Source: Carboxylicivirga sp. (GTDB taxonomy: Bacteria > Bacteroidota > Bacteroidia > Bacteroidales > Marinilabiliaceae). From it: a DNA stretch of 64,000 nt. The notes under the pieces are model-generated. The model saw nothing but the letters and a program-made list of their open reading frames with translations, did no database searches and was not told the origin of the DNA. The translations under genes were made by a program, and so were the position numbers. This document shows, piece by piece, positions 44,518 to 52,541 of the stretch. Location of the stretch: assembly GCA_025210475.1 (NCBI GenBank), contig JAOARW010000108.1, positions 1 to 64,000 on the forward strand, read 5' to 3'. How positions within the stretch are numbered: position 1 is the first letter of the stretch; each line of letters starts with the position of its first letter.

Positions 44518-45081
44518 ATGAAATGGCCAGAGAAATTCAGAGATATTGTAAAATATAAATCTGAACTAATAGTAAATTACAATCTTAATGAATCCACATA
44601 TGTCTTTCTAACTGAAGTTGGATTACCAAAGGATGCACCTCCATTCTTATCTTTTGTAAAAAATAATAAAGTTCCAAATGAAGGGATACTCAGGTTTACT
44701 GTCTTTTATAAAGCTAGATTTAAACTAAAATTCAAGAAGTATATCGTTATTGGTTCCAATGGTGCTGGAGACCCCATTGTTATTGACACAAAAGATAATT
44801 GTAGAATTAAGCAATTGAATCATGAGGATAATTTCTCTGAAATAATTATAAATAACACCATTACTGATTTTGCAAAAAGCTTAATTGCTTATCAGGATTT
44901 TATTAAAAGTGCAATATATGAGTTTGGGGAAGATGCATGGCTAGATTCTCTATATTCTAAAAAGCAAATAGATCAATTAGAAGAAAGGCTTAATGAAATT
45001 GATACAGAATCTGTATTAAAAGGAAGGTTCTGGTTCTATGAAGTTGACTTGTTAAAGATAAATAAGGAGAATAATGAATAA
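44518..45081 (+). CDS. SUKH-4-like orphan immunity protein
   Basis: The 187-residue cytoplasmic protein has the SUKH-4-type layout: TYVFLTEVGLPKDAPPFLSF near 27-46, a KKYIVIGSNGAGDPIVID strand pair near 77-94, and IINNTITDFAKSLIAYQDF near 117-135. SUKH proteins often neutralise toxins delivered by neighbouring or rival bacteria. No toxin gene lies next to it, so it is either an orphan kept against rivals or a cellular SUKH homolog. Family call moderate; role inferred. Confidence 0.65.
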   Translation: MKWPEKFRDIVKYKSELIVNYNLNESTYVFLTEVGLPKDAPPFLSFVKNNKVPNEGILRFTVFYKARFKLKFKKYIVIGSNGAGDPIVIDTKDNCRIKQLNHEDNFSEIIINNTITDFAKSLIAYQDFIKSAIYEFGEDAWLDSLYSKKQIDQLEERLNEIDTESVLKGRFWFYEVDLLKINKENNE

Positions 45082-45451
45082 AAACTAGAGCCAGCAATGA
45101 CGGCATTTGAAACCGTCATCATGAGAATTCTTTTGCGTATATGGACAACCCTCTTTCTGCCTTTAAGGCAAGGACTTTATGAGAATTCCATATTATGAAC
45201 GTATCTCAAGAGCTAATTAATGCTAGAATTCCTTGGAATCCAGCTAAAAACACTGTGACAAGCCCTGATTTTGAAGAATTAAAGTAGCAAATTATTTGTA
45301 ACAATTACAATTTATAAAGAGATTCTAGGGTATATACATTATTATGAATTGAATAATATTGGTGAGTAATATTCCGTTTTTAGATATCAAACGAACTCAG
45401 GGGCTTTTTTAATTTGCAATCACGAGAAAGCAGTTGTATCGAATTTTATGT
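45082..45451. other. Spacer with no intact gene
   Basis: About 370 bases with one 30-codon frame (ATG near 45195) and a repeated ATGAGAATTC at about 45120 and 45178. It may be another eroded gene. Nothing is recognisable. Confidence 0.35.
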
Positions 45452-45489
45452 AAAAAAAGAAGCTATCCTTTATGGGGTAACTTCTTTTT
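45452..45489 (-). terminator. Bidirectional terminator beyond the secreted-protein gene
   Basis: AAAAAGAAG pairs with CTTCTTTTT, and an inner CTATCC/GGGGTAA stem has one mismatch. On the minus strand the stem is followed by seven T. It ends about 43 bases past the stop of the gene at 45532. Confidence 0.7.
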
Positions 45490-45531
45490 GAATGAATAGC
45501 TTCAGTTAAATATTATAAATAAATGTGTTTA

Positions 45532-45939
45532 TTAAACTTTAATAATGATTTTTCGACTTTCCCAATAAGATTCAGTATACCATTGACCAGATAAGTTTAC
45601 TGCAGAGTTATCAACTCTATAATTAATTCTAAGTACAATAGTCCTATTGTCAGCGTTGTAAAAGGATTGGGATTGTACGATTGTATGAGCAATTTTTTGC
45701 CCATTAAGTGGGGTATTATATTGTCTAAGGTAGACATTTGTAGCCTTATAAACACCTCCGGAATTAGTGACTGTATACATAACCTTAACCATTGTGCCAG
45801 CTATACTTTCAAATCGATCATTATTTCCATGACTACCACCACCACCAAGGTCTTCAAAATGAGTCTCAAAATGATCAATTTGTGCATTTGCACCCAATGT
45901 AAGGGTGAATATTGCTAATAAAAAAAATACTTTTTTCAT
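45532..45939 (-). CDS. Small secreted protein, unrecognised
   Basis: The 135-residue protein has a clear signal peptide (MKKVFFLLAIFTLTLGANAQ, cleaved near residue 19-20). A glycine/serine-rich patch (DLGGGGSHGNN) and a predicted beta-rich body (MVKVMYTVTNSGGVYKATNV, TIVLRINYRVDNSAV) follow. No family is recognised. No cysteine occurs in the mature part. It is a single-gene unit with its own terminator in the accessory region. Confidence 0.65.
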   Translation of the reverse strand: MKKVFFLLAIFTLTLGANAQIDHFETHFEDLGGGGSHGNNDRFESIAGTMVKVMYTVTNSGGVYKATNVYLRQYNTPLNGQKIAHTIVQSQSFYNADNRTIVLRINYRVDNSAVNLSGQWYTESYWESRKIIIKV

Positions 45940-46218
45940 ATTTATTAAGTTTGGAATAAATGAAGCTATTTGACATTAAATTATAAATAATAAATAACAT
46001 ACGCAATAATAATGCAAACAACTGATTAGACAATGATTAAATTTTAGTATTAGAAAAATAAAGCTATAATATTATCAACTTGTTATATTATAAATTAAGG
46101 ATTAGATCTTTTGATAAAATGGAGCTCTTATTATTGTTTTAGATACACTTACTACCCAAAAAAGATAATTGAGATACGCATTCAAAATTGAAAGTGCTAA
46201 TTTTAAATACTTACCAAG

Positions 46219-47001
46219 ATGAGAAGACTGAATAAAATCCCCCTAAGCATCATTATAAAAGTCCTTTTTTCGAATAAACTTACCTTCACAGGTTTATTTG
46301 TAATAGCAGTGTCAGGAGTTTTGTTGCTGACGTTTTTACCGAATACGGATCCTCATGTTAAAAAATACCAAACAGAGGAAGTTCAAACAAACAAGGGCAT
46401 TATTACCGATATAAGTGATACAAATATCAGTGTAAACGGTAATCAAATTCATAAATATACTTACAAGTTCGAGCTGAAAGGGAATGCTGAAGAAGGGCAT
46501 TCATTCAGTAAACTTCTTGAAGCGAATGTAGGCGATACAGTGCAGGTCGAATATCTTAAAGAAGATCGAAGTATTTCGCGAATTGAAGGCACCAGAAATG
46601 GCGCATTTGATCGTAATGAAGCTTTGGCGATGTTATTGATTTTATTTACCATCGGTTTAAGCATTATTCTTTATACCTTATACCAAAAGTTGGTATTCAT
46701 CCGAGTATTAAAAACGGGTTTCCATATTGTAGCGGCAAAGCTTAGCTCTGAACTAAAGATTCCATTTATTTCGGGTAAAAGGGGCAATACTTATATTCTG
46801 AAATTCAATTATACAATAGAAAACAGGCAATATACAAAGTCCCGTTTTGCTGAGATCAGTAATTTCAAGTTAAACAGGGTACGGCATGGTAACCTATTGG
46901 TTGATCATGAGAACTATGGCAAGGCATATTTAATTGAGCTATTGCCGGAGAAACTGATAACCCTGATTAAAAAGAATATTGAGGCCAATAATGAAGGTTG
47001 A
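46219..47001 (+). CDS. DUF3592-like two-span membrane protein
   Basis: The 260-residue protein has membrane helices at about 20-38 (TGLFVIAVSGVLLLTFL) and 136-154 (ALAMLLILFTIGLSIILYTL). Between them lies a periplasmic beta domain (NKGIITDISDTNISVNG, ANVGDTVQVEYLKEDRS) resembling DUF3592. A cytoplasmic beta-rich tail follows (GNTYILKFNYTIENRQYTKS). DUF3592 proteins have no agreed function. It is 67 bases upstream of the NADAR gene. Confidence 0.6.
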   Translation: MRRLNKIPLSIIIKVLFSNKLTFTGLFVIAVSGVLLLTFLPNTDPHVKKYQTEEVQTNKGIITDISDTNISVNGNQIHKYTYKFELKGNAEEGHSFSKLLEANVGDTVQVEYLKEDRSISRIEGTRNGAFDRNEALAMLLILFTIGLSIILYTLYQKLVFIRVLKTGFHIVAAKLSSELKIPFISGKRGNTYILKFNYTIENRQYTKSRFAEISNFKLNRVRHGNLLVDHENYGKAYLIELLPEKLITLIKKNIEANNEG

Positions 47002-47068
47002 TAAAACTGATTTGTGTGAGCGAATAGAAATAGTTTCGCCCATTACTAAACGATAACAGAACCTAAAA

Positions 47069-47623
47069 ATGAAATACAACATTTATAAAACAATCAAAGA
47101 ATTTCAAGCCGGTACAAAACAGAAATTCTTATTTTTCTGGGGTCATCAAAAACAAAGAAATGGCGAGATAAGTCAAAGTTGTATGAGTCAATGGTGGCCG
47201 GCCGACTTTGAGATTGAGGGCGTTCGCTATAAGTCAAGTGAGCATTTTATGATGGCCGAGAAAGCACGTTTGTTTGATGATTTAGCTACCCGTGAAAAAA
47301 TAATTCAGTCAAAGTCGCCCGGTGAGGCCAAACAATTGGGGCGCGGGGTGATTGGGTTTAAAGAAGATGTTTGGCTTCAACAACGGTATGAAATTGTAAA
47401 ATGTGGCAACTTCGAGAAATTTGGGCAGAACAAGGATTTAGCTGCCTTTCTGCTATCAACTAAAAACCGGATTTTGGTTGAGGCAAGTTCTGTTGATACC
47501 ATTTGGGGCATTGGCCTAAGCAAAGAAAGTGAACACTGCAAAAATCCTTTAATGTGGAGGGGTCTTAATTTGCTGGGTTTTGCTCTTATGGAAGTAAGGG
47601 ATGAATTGTTGGAAACAAAATAG
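47069..47623 (+). CDS. NADAR-family protein (YbiA-like)
   Basis: The 184-residue cytoplasmic protein carries the NADAR signatures FFWGHQ near 23, CMSQWWPADFEIEGVRYKSS near 38-57, EHFMMAEKARLFDD and the C-terminal DTIWGIGLSKES near 145. It ends with the helix LNLLGFALMEVRDEL. Members cleave N-glycosidic bonds in riboflavin intermediates (YbiA/RibX) or remove ADP-ribose from nucleobases; some NADAR genes travel with defence systems. Context here does not decide which. Length is typical. Confidence 0.88.
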   Translation: MKYNIYKTIKEFQAGTKQKFLFFWGHQKQRNGEISQSCMSQWWPADFEIEGVRYKSSEHFMMAEKARLFDDLATREKIIQSKSPGEAKQLGRGVIGFKEDVWLQQRYEIVKCGNFEKFGQNKDLAAFLLSTKNRILVEASSVDTIWGIGLSKESEHCKNPLMWRGLNLLGFALMEVRDELLETK

Positions 47624-47823
47624 GTAAGCAATACAATACTCAAAAAAAGAACGGCTAATCCTTTTCAAGAATGTAAACAATTTGAAATCAGTTTCTAATC
47701 TGGTGAGTTTTAATTTGTATATATTTATGATTGATTAGTTCAGTCGCTTATGAAAGCCAAACAAACCTATTTAAAAGGGCAATCCCTGTTTATTGTGTCT
47801 AAAGTATCTAAACTTCTTAAGCA

Positions 47824-48318
47824 ATGAAGAGATGCCATATTGTACTGATTATTGGGGTAATATTGCTTCTTATGGAACTCATAACATTTCGTGATTATAT
47901 TGCACCGGTGCAATGGGGGCAAATTAAAGTTCGTGGACTAGCTAGTACCTCTCCAGACATGAAGGTTGTTAATGGCCGCTTGTATTTGTGGTCTATTACA
48001 CCTGATAGTTTACGTCAGTTTAGCCTTGATTATTCAGAGATTTATGGAACAATAAAACCAACATCAGAGGTTGATCCTATGGGTGTTGACCTCTACATAA
48101 TTAAAGGGAAGATAATCGGTAAAGATCACGAAAATGGAGGTGAGGTCTGGAACCCTATCATTAAGGTTGAAGAATGGCACGAAGTGAATGTTCTGATAAA
48201 TATAGGAATCAAGGTATTTGTAATGGTTCAAATCGTGATTCTTCTAATCTTTTATGAAAAGAATAGGAGTAGATCGAATAAAAAAAATATTTATAGCAAA
48301 AAAAATAGTAACCTTTAA
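47824..48318 (+). CDS. Hypothetical two-span membrane protein
   Basis: The 164-residue protein has an N-terminal helix (HIVLIIGVILLLMELITF, 5-22) and a C-terminal helix (INIGIKVFVMVQIVILLIFY, about 126-145). A periplasmic beta-type domain (VVNGRLYLWSITPDSLRQFS, VDLYIIKGKIIG) lies between. A lysine/asparagine-rich tail follows the second helix. No family is recognised. It is 24 bases before another membrane protein gene, so they are probably one operon. Confidence 0.6.
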   Translation: MKRCHIVLIIGVILLLMELITFRDYIAPVQWGQIKVRGLASTSPDMKVVNGRLYLWSITPDSLRQFSLDYSEIYGTIKPTSEVDPMGVDLYIIKGKIIGKDHENGGEVWNPIIKVEEWHEVNVLINIGIKVFVMVQIVILLIFYEKNRSRSNKKNIYSKKNSNL

Positions 48319-48342
48319 TAATTAACCTCACAAAATACAACT

Positions 48343-48861
48343 ATGACTAAAAAAGATTTCTTTATTCTGATCATTAAACTGTTTGGCTTGTATTCGATTA
48401 TTACAGCTTTGTTTACTTACATTCCACAAAGTATTTCCTTTGGTTTTTACACCTATGATGACATTGATTTTTATCCGGTGTTTTACATCGCTGTTATGCT
48501 GGCATTGGTTGTCGCCTTGTTTGTACTATTAATTTTTAAGTCGCCCTACATTGTGCGCATATTTAAAATCGAAGAAGGATTTGATAACGATAATTTAGAG
48601 TTGGGCAACTTATCGGCCAAAGAAATTATTAAGATAGCCACCCTGATCATTGGAGGGTTTTTAATTATTAATAATCTGCCCATTTTTATTCAAAGCACTT
48701 TAAATGCCTTTTACCAGGAGCTGCAATTTCAAACCACCGAATCGGTTAATAAATGGAACTGGTTTTTGCCCGGAGCCAATGTGTTAATCGGCTATTTACT
48801 AATTACCAATATGGCGTTTGTGGCACGGCTTATTAATGGGAAAGAACAAACAAATAACTAA
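48343..48861 (+). CDS. Hypothetical four-span membrane protein
   Basis: The 172-residue protein has hydrophobic segments at about 7-24, 44-66, 94-112 and 143-163 (for example FYIAVMLALVVALFVLLIF and IIKIATLIIGGFLIINNLPI). Short loops and no catalytic motif were noted. The family is not recognised. It lies between another membrane protein gene and a 50-residue membrane/coiled-coil gene, and the three may form one complex; this is inference from spacing only. Confidence 0.6.
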   Translation: MTKKDFFILIIKLFGLYSIITALFTYIPQSISFGFYTYDDIDFYPVFYIAVMLALVVALFVLLIFKSPYIVRIFKIEEGFDNDNLELGNLSAKEIIKIATLIIGGFLIINNLPIFIQSTLNAFYQELQFQTTESVNKWNWFLPGANVLIGYLLITNMAFVARLINGKEQTNN

Positions 48862-48878
48862 TCTAAAAAACAGATAAG

Positions 48879-49031
48879 ATGGATCTTATTTCACTACTTG
48901 TTATTGTCGTCCTGTTAGGAGGAATTATTGTTGTGCTAAAAAAGGGATTTAATGAAGTAATCAATGGGCTTCAGGCTATTGATGAGAAACTAAGCAGCTT
49001 AGAAGAGAAGATACATCAGAAGAAAGACTGA
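48879..49031 (+). CDS. 50-residue membrane-anchored coiled-coil peptide
   Basis: A short frame from ATG 48879 to TGA 49031 encodes one helix (ISLLVIVVLLGGIIVVLKKG) followed by a charged heptad-like stretch (LQAIDEKLSSLEEKIHQKKD). It is 17 bases after the previous stop and one base before the next start, the spacing of a real operon gene. No family is recognised. The membrane-plus-coiled-coil form suits a small assembly or scaffold partner. Confidence 0.6.
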   Translation: MDLISLLVIVVLLGGIIVVLKKGFNEVINGLQAIDEKLSSLEEKIHQKKD

Positions 49032-49032
49032 T

Positions 49033-49953
49033 ATGAGAAACCTTAACCTATTACTGATATTCTGTTATTTTCTGAGTTCTTGTGCAGGTATAATGAATCA
49101 AGCAAATACCAGTATGACTGTTAAAACAACTCAAGCTGCCACAATTATTTATAAAACTGATACTCTCAACACTGTAAAGAATAAGGTGAAAATCCCTTTG
49201 GAAAGAAGTCATCGTGCGGTCACTTTAAACACTGTATCGGATAGTCTTGAAGGGGTGGTAACGATAAACGCTCATAACTCCTTTGCTTATTATTACAACA
49301 TAATTAATCTGGGAATTGGCATGCTGGTGGATCGTAATTCACCAAAACGATATGGTTATCCCTTAGAAATAAAAATTAATCCGGCAGATTCAACAACTCG
49401 TATTTATAGTGCGATAAAGCCAACTAAAAAAGGTAATCTGTTTGTTAATGTTTCTTTACCCTATGTTAATAACTTTTACTTTAAACCTGATGCAGGCTTA
49501 AAGCATTCAACTGGTTTTATGGGGATTTCCGGGGGTTTGGATTATTATTATCGGAACGAACGCTATGCGAATCTCTCGGTAAGTACGATGATGGATTTCT
49601 TTATCCCGTTTCCAGCTCCAGTTGATTACGATGGGGGACAATATGATTTTCTTAGCACAAGCTGTTTGAGCCTTTCTAATAATCGAAGAATTAAACGATT
49701 CACCTATGGTTACGGATTAAGTTATGTTAGAAACAACTGGAGGTTTAGTGACTATGATAATCATGAAAATGATTTGGAAAAAAGCTATAATGCCTTTGGG
49801 TTGGTTTTTCCAATGTATTATCAACTGGGAAAAAGTTTTCACATTGGGATGATATATCGACCAACATTTTACCGACCAGGTTTAGAGAAGAACTTTAACT
49901 ATGAACACACCATTAGCATTGATCTTGCGTGGAAAATAAAAGTTAAGAATTAG
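49033..49953 (+). CDS. Hypothetical lipoprotein with barrel-like C-terminal part
   Basis: The 306-residue protein has signal peptide and lipobox LSSC (C17). It has an N-terminal segment rich in T, K and V (ATIIYKTDTLNTVKNKVKIP) that resembles PEGA-like surface domains, then a run of amphipathic strands from about 140 to the end (GFMGISGGLDYYYRNERYAN, FHIGMIYRPTFYRPG). It is probably at the outer membrane. The family is not recognised. Its stop is followed in frame by a CPBP protease fragment. Confidence 0.6.
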   Translation: MRNLNLLLIFCYFLSSCAGIMNQANTSMTVKTTQAATIIYKTDTLNTVKNKVKIPLERSHRAVTLNTVSDSLEGVVTINAHNSFAYYYNIINLGIGMLVDRNSPKRYGYPLEIKINPADSTTRIYSAIKPTKKGNLFVNVSLPYVNNFYFKPDAGLKHSTGFMGISGGLDYYYRNERYANLSVSTMMDFFIPFPAPVDYDGGQYDFLSTSCLSLSNNRRIKRFTYGYGLSYVRNNWRFSDYDNHENDLEKSYNAFGLVFPMYYQLGKSFHIGMIYRPTFYRPGLEKNFNYEHTISIDLAWKIKVKN

Positions 49954-50169
49954 CTTTCATCTCTGCTTTTCTTTAGCGCCATTCATTATCCCTTTTATTG
50001 GTTGGTGATTGGTACTTTTATTCTGGCCCTGTTTTATGGCTATGTGTATTTAAAGGTCCGAAATATTTGGGTGCTGGGCTTGTTTCATGGTTGGCTCGGG
50101 GCTTTGTTTTTTTACACCGTTGTTAACCGCGATCCGTTTATTGAGGTGTTTGGAAAGTATTTAAATTAA
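49954..50169 (+). pseudogene. C-terminal fragment of a CPBP (CAAX-type) intramembrane protease
   Basis: From just after the TAG at 49951-49953 the same frame stays open for 71 codons to TAA at 50169, with no start codon at its head. The text fits the last two helices of a CPBP glutamic protease: FFSAIHYPFYWLVIGTFILA, then FYGYVYLKVRNIWVLGLFHG, the histidine helix. The catalytic glutamate region is missing, so it should be inactive. It is a truncated remnant, or would form a fusion if the stop were read through. Confidence 0.6.
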
Positions 50170-50196
50170 GAATATTAGTTTGCATAACTGAATGTT

Positions 50197-50823
50197 ATGA
50201 ATGAAAAAGATTATCGATACGTTGATCATGATTGGGATCAGGAGATTATTGAACTCGAAGAAATGAGCAATAACATTGTTTTAGTATCGCGTTTGGTGGA
50301 TGAGAATTTATTTGAAACACGGGCAAGCTATTATTTGCCCATCACATTTTTGATACGTGAAATTACGATGGTGCTCATGCTTATTGGACTGATCTTTTCT
50401 TTTCACCTATCGAACGAGTTTTTAGCCAATTATAAATTGGTGGGATTTGCTCAGGTTATGAGATTTTTGTTGCCGATTGGTCTTGTCATTATGGCTATTG
50501 TTCATTTGATTGACCGGTTTCGTATTACCAGTAAATTAAATAAGCTTGAACTTGATTTTACAAACAAGACTCTTTCGATTCAGAATATCGATCCAATTGG
50601 AAAGCATTTTATTGAGGAATTCGCATGCTCGATTGATGAGGTGGCGGACATTAGATTGAAAAGCGATAATTTTAATTTTTCAATTATTAAAAGATATACA
50701 CAAAACACATTGGTTCTGAGATTAACAAATGGAGAGGAAGTAATTCTGTTTCCGGTAAGCAATGTGTTGGGATTTAATGTTAAACGTTACATCGACCTGC
50801 TGAAATCAATTCTTAAAATTTAA
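50197..50823 (+). CDS. Hypothetical two-span membrane protein with PH-like tail
   Basis: The 208-residue protein has an acidic N-terminus, two close helices (about 52-70, REITMVLMLIGLIFSF; and 85-105, VMRFLLPIGLVIMAIVHLID) and a C-terminal beta-rich domain (about 112-208, KLNKLELDFTNKTLSIQNID, LRLTNGEEVILFPVSNVLG). The order resembles bacterial PH-domain membrane proteins. No family is recognised with certainty. It begins 27 bases after the CPBP remnant. Confidence 0.6.
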   Translation: MNEKDYRYVDHDWDQEIIELEEMSNNIVLVSRLVDENLFETRASYYLPITFLIREITMVLMLIGLIFSFHLSNEFLANYKLVGFAQVMRFLLPIGLVIMAIVHLIDRFRITSKLNKLELDFTNKTLSIQNIDPIGKHFIEEFACSIDEVADIRLKSDNFNFSIIKRYTQNTLVLRLTNGEEVILFPVSNVLGFNVKRYIDLLKSILKI

Positions 50824-50828
50824 TCTAT

Positions 50829-51095
50829 TAACCTGAGTTCGATTTAAATTTCAGAATTCAGATTGTCATAAAGAATTGATATACAAGGTAAATTTTGCAG
50901 GGCTAGCGAGCTAGCTCGAAAAATTTAACGCGGTAGATTAGTTTTTTATGACAAAGCTTAGATGTTATCACTTATAAACAGCCATTTTCTTCCCCAAAAT
51001 TATTCAAAATAGTCCACTATTCTTTCATAATTTTCGGTTGAAAATAACTATTTATAAGCGATCTGAATCAGAAATTTTACGTCGAATTCAGGTTA
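50829..51095. repeat. Nested palindromic element, cloverleaf-like, 267 bp
   Basis: Outer arms 50829-50862 and 51062-51095 are imperfect inverted copies (TAACCTGA to TCAGGTTA at the tips, with TTCGA, AATTTC and TCAGAT blocks conserved). Inside are two further hairpins. One is bounded by TTGTCATAAA (50863-50872) and TTTATGACAA (50945-50954), with GAGCTAGCTC at its centre. The other has arms at about 50968-51010 and 51018-51063 (CTTATAAA, ATTTTC and AAAATTAT against their complements). No coding frame. CTATTAAC flanks both sides (50825-50832 and 51099-51106). Confidence 0.8.
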
Positions 51096-51119
51096 TTACT
51101 ATTAACACCTAATCTTAAT

Positions 51120-51644
51120 ATGCATTTAACAAGCGAACGAATACTTCTGCGACCTTTAAAAAGCACTGATGCTTCCCCATTTTTTACCTATCGTTCCGAT
51201 GCCCAAACCAATCAATATCAAGGCTGGATTCCTGACACGATAGAAGAAGCCGAGGCATTTATCGGCAGGTTAGCTCATGAAATCAATGTGCCGGATACTT
51301 GGTTTCAGTTTGCAATCATAAATAAAGCCAGCAATACTTTGATGGGTGATGCGGGCATTCATTTTATCGATAATCACCAGGTGGAATTGGGATGCACCCT
51401 TGATAAGAGGCATCAAAGGAAAGGCTATGCATCAGAGGCTTTACGAACCATCATCCATTACCTGTTTAAGGAGTTAAAGAAGCATCGAATCACCACATCC
51501 ATCGATCCGGCCAATAAGTCATCCATACAATTGGTTGAACGACTTGGTTTCAGGAAAGAAGCACATTTTGTAGAGAGCCTGTTGATAAATGGAAAATGGT
51601 GCGATGACGTGGTTTATTCCATTTTACAGAGGGAATGGAAATAG
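51120..51644 (+). CDS. GNAT-family N-acetyltransferase (RimJ/RimL-like)
   Basis: The 174-residue protein has the Acetyltransf_3 pattern: ERILLRPLKSTDASPFFTYR at the start, FAIINKASNTLMGDAGIHF in the middle and the acetyl-CoA loop RHQRKGYASEALRTII near 100-115. ANKSSIQLVERLGFRKEAHF follows near 135-154. Relatives acetylate protein N-termini, amino acids or antibiotics; the substrate is unknown. It lies directly after the palindromic element and 44 bases before the beta-lactamase gene. Confidence 0.88.
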   Translation: MHLTSERILLRPLKSTDASPFFTYRSDAQTNQYQGWIPDTIEEAEAFIGRLAHEINVPDTWFQFAIINKASNTLMGDAGIHFIDNHQVELGCTLDKRHQRKGYASEALRTIIHYLFKELKKHRITTSIDPANKSSIQLVERLGFRKEAHFVESLLINGKWCDDVVYSILQREWK

Positions 51645-51688
51645 TCAAACGTTTTAATATAAATGAATTATAATACTAGCTCTTTAAA

Positions 51689-52489
51689 ATGAAATCAATC
51701 AGTTTTATATTAATAGGTCTTACGATCACCTTTCAAATTAGCTTTGCTCAAAAAACGGTCATTAAAGATTTTTCAAAGCATTTCGAAAAGCATGGAGTTG
51801 AAGGCTGCTTTGCTATGTATATTCCTACAGAAGATCTACTGATTCAATACAATGAAGATCGGTGCAATACAGGATATATTCCGGCCTCAACTTTTAAAAT
51901 ACCCAATTCTTTAATTGTGTTGGAAGAAGGCATTGTAAAAGATACCAGTCAGATTATTAAGTGGGATGGCAAGTCGCGAGGCTACGATATGTGGGATCGT
52001 GACCAAACGCTGAGAACCGCCATGAAGTATTCTTGTGTTTGGGCTTATGTGGGTTTTGCCAGTCAAATATCAACGGCAAAGTACCAGTCTTACGTGGATG
52101 CTTTTAATTATGGCAACCGGAATATCAATGGACCTGAGAATTATTTCTGGCTCGAAGGAGAGTTTCGGATCAGTGCCAATCAGCAAATCGAGTTTCTGAA
52201 GAGGTTCTACAATAATCAATTGGGCATATCAAAACAAAATACTGATATCGTAAAAAGCCTGATTGTGATTGAAGAAGGAGATGATTACAAGTTATTTGCT
52301 AAAACGGGAGCCGGAGTTCGTTCCAAAGAGCAGGATATAATGTGGCTGGTCGGTTATGTTGAGAAAGACAAGGTGCCATACTTTTTCGCACTTAATTTTA
52401 TAACAAATGATTTTAAGGGCACCAAAAATGCCCGCTATTCCATTGCAAAAGATATTTTTGAGGAATTAGGCTTGATAGAAGCTAACTAA
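51689..52489 (+). CDS. Class D (OXA-like) serine beta-lactamase
   Basis: The 266-residue protein has a signal peptide (cleaved near FAQ, residue 20-21) and all class D motifs: S67-T-F-K70 (PASTFKIPNS), S115-C-V117, Y141-G-N143, W154 in FWLEGEF, and K205-T-G207. S67 is the acylated serine and K70 is normally carbamylated. The sequence looks intact, so it should be a working periplasmic penicillin-hydrolysing enzyme. It is chromosomal with no mobile element or integron beside it, so probably an intrinsic gene. Its spectrum cannot be judged from sequence here. Confidence 0.93.
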   Translation: MKSISFILIGLTITFQISFAQKTVIKDFSKHFEKHGVEGCFAMYIPTEDLLIQYNEDRCNTGYIPASTFKIPNSLIVLEEGIVKDTSQIIKWDGKSRGYDMWDRDQTLRTAMKYSCVWAYVGFASQISTAKYQSYVDAFNYGNRNINGPENYFWLEGEFRISANQQIEFLKRFYNNQLGISKQNTDIVKSLIVIEEGDDYKLFAKTGAGVRSKEQDIMWLVGYVEKDKVPYFFALNFITNDFKGTKNARYSIAKDIFEELGLIEAN

Positions 52490-52541
52490 GGTTCTTTTAT
52501 TTCAAGTCAGGAACTAATAAATTGAAAAGAGATTATTAAAG

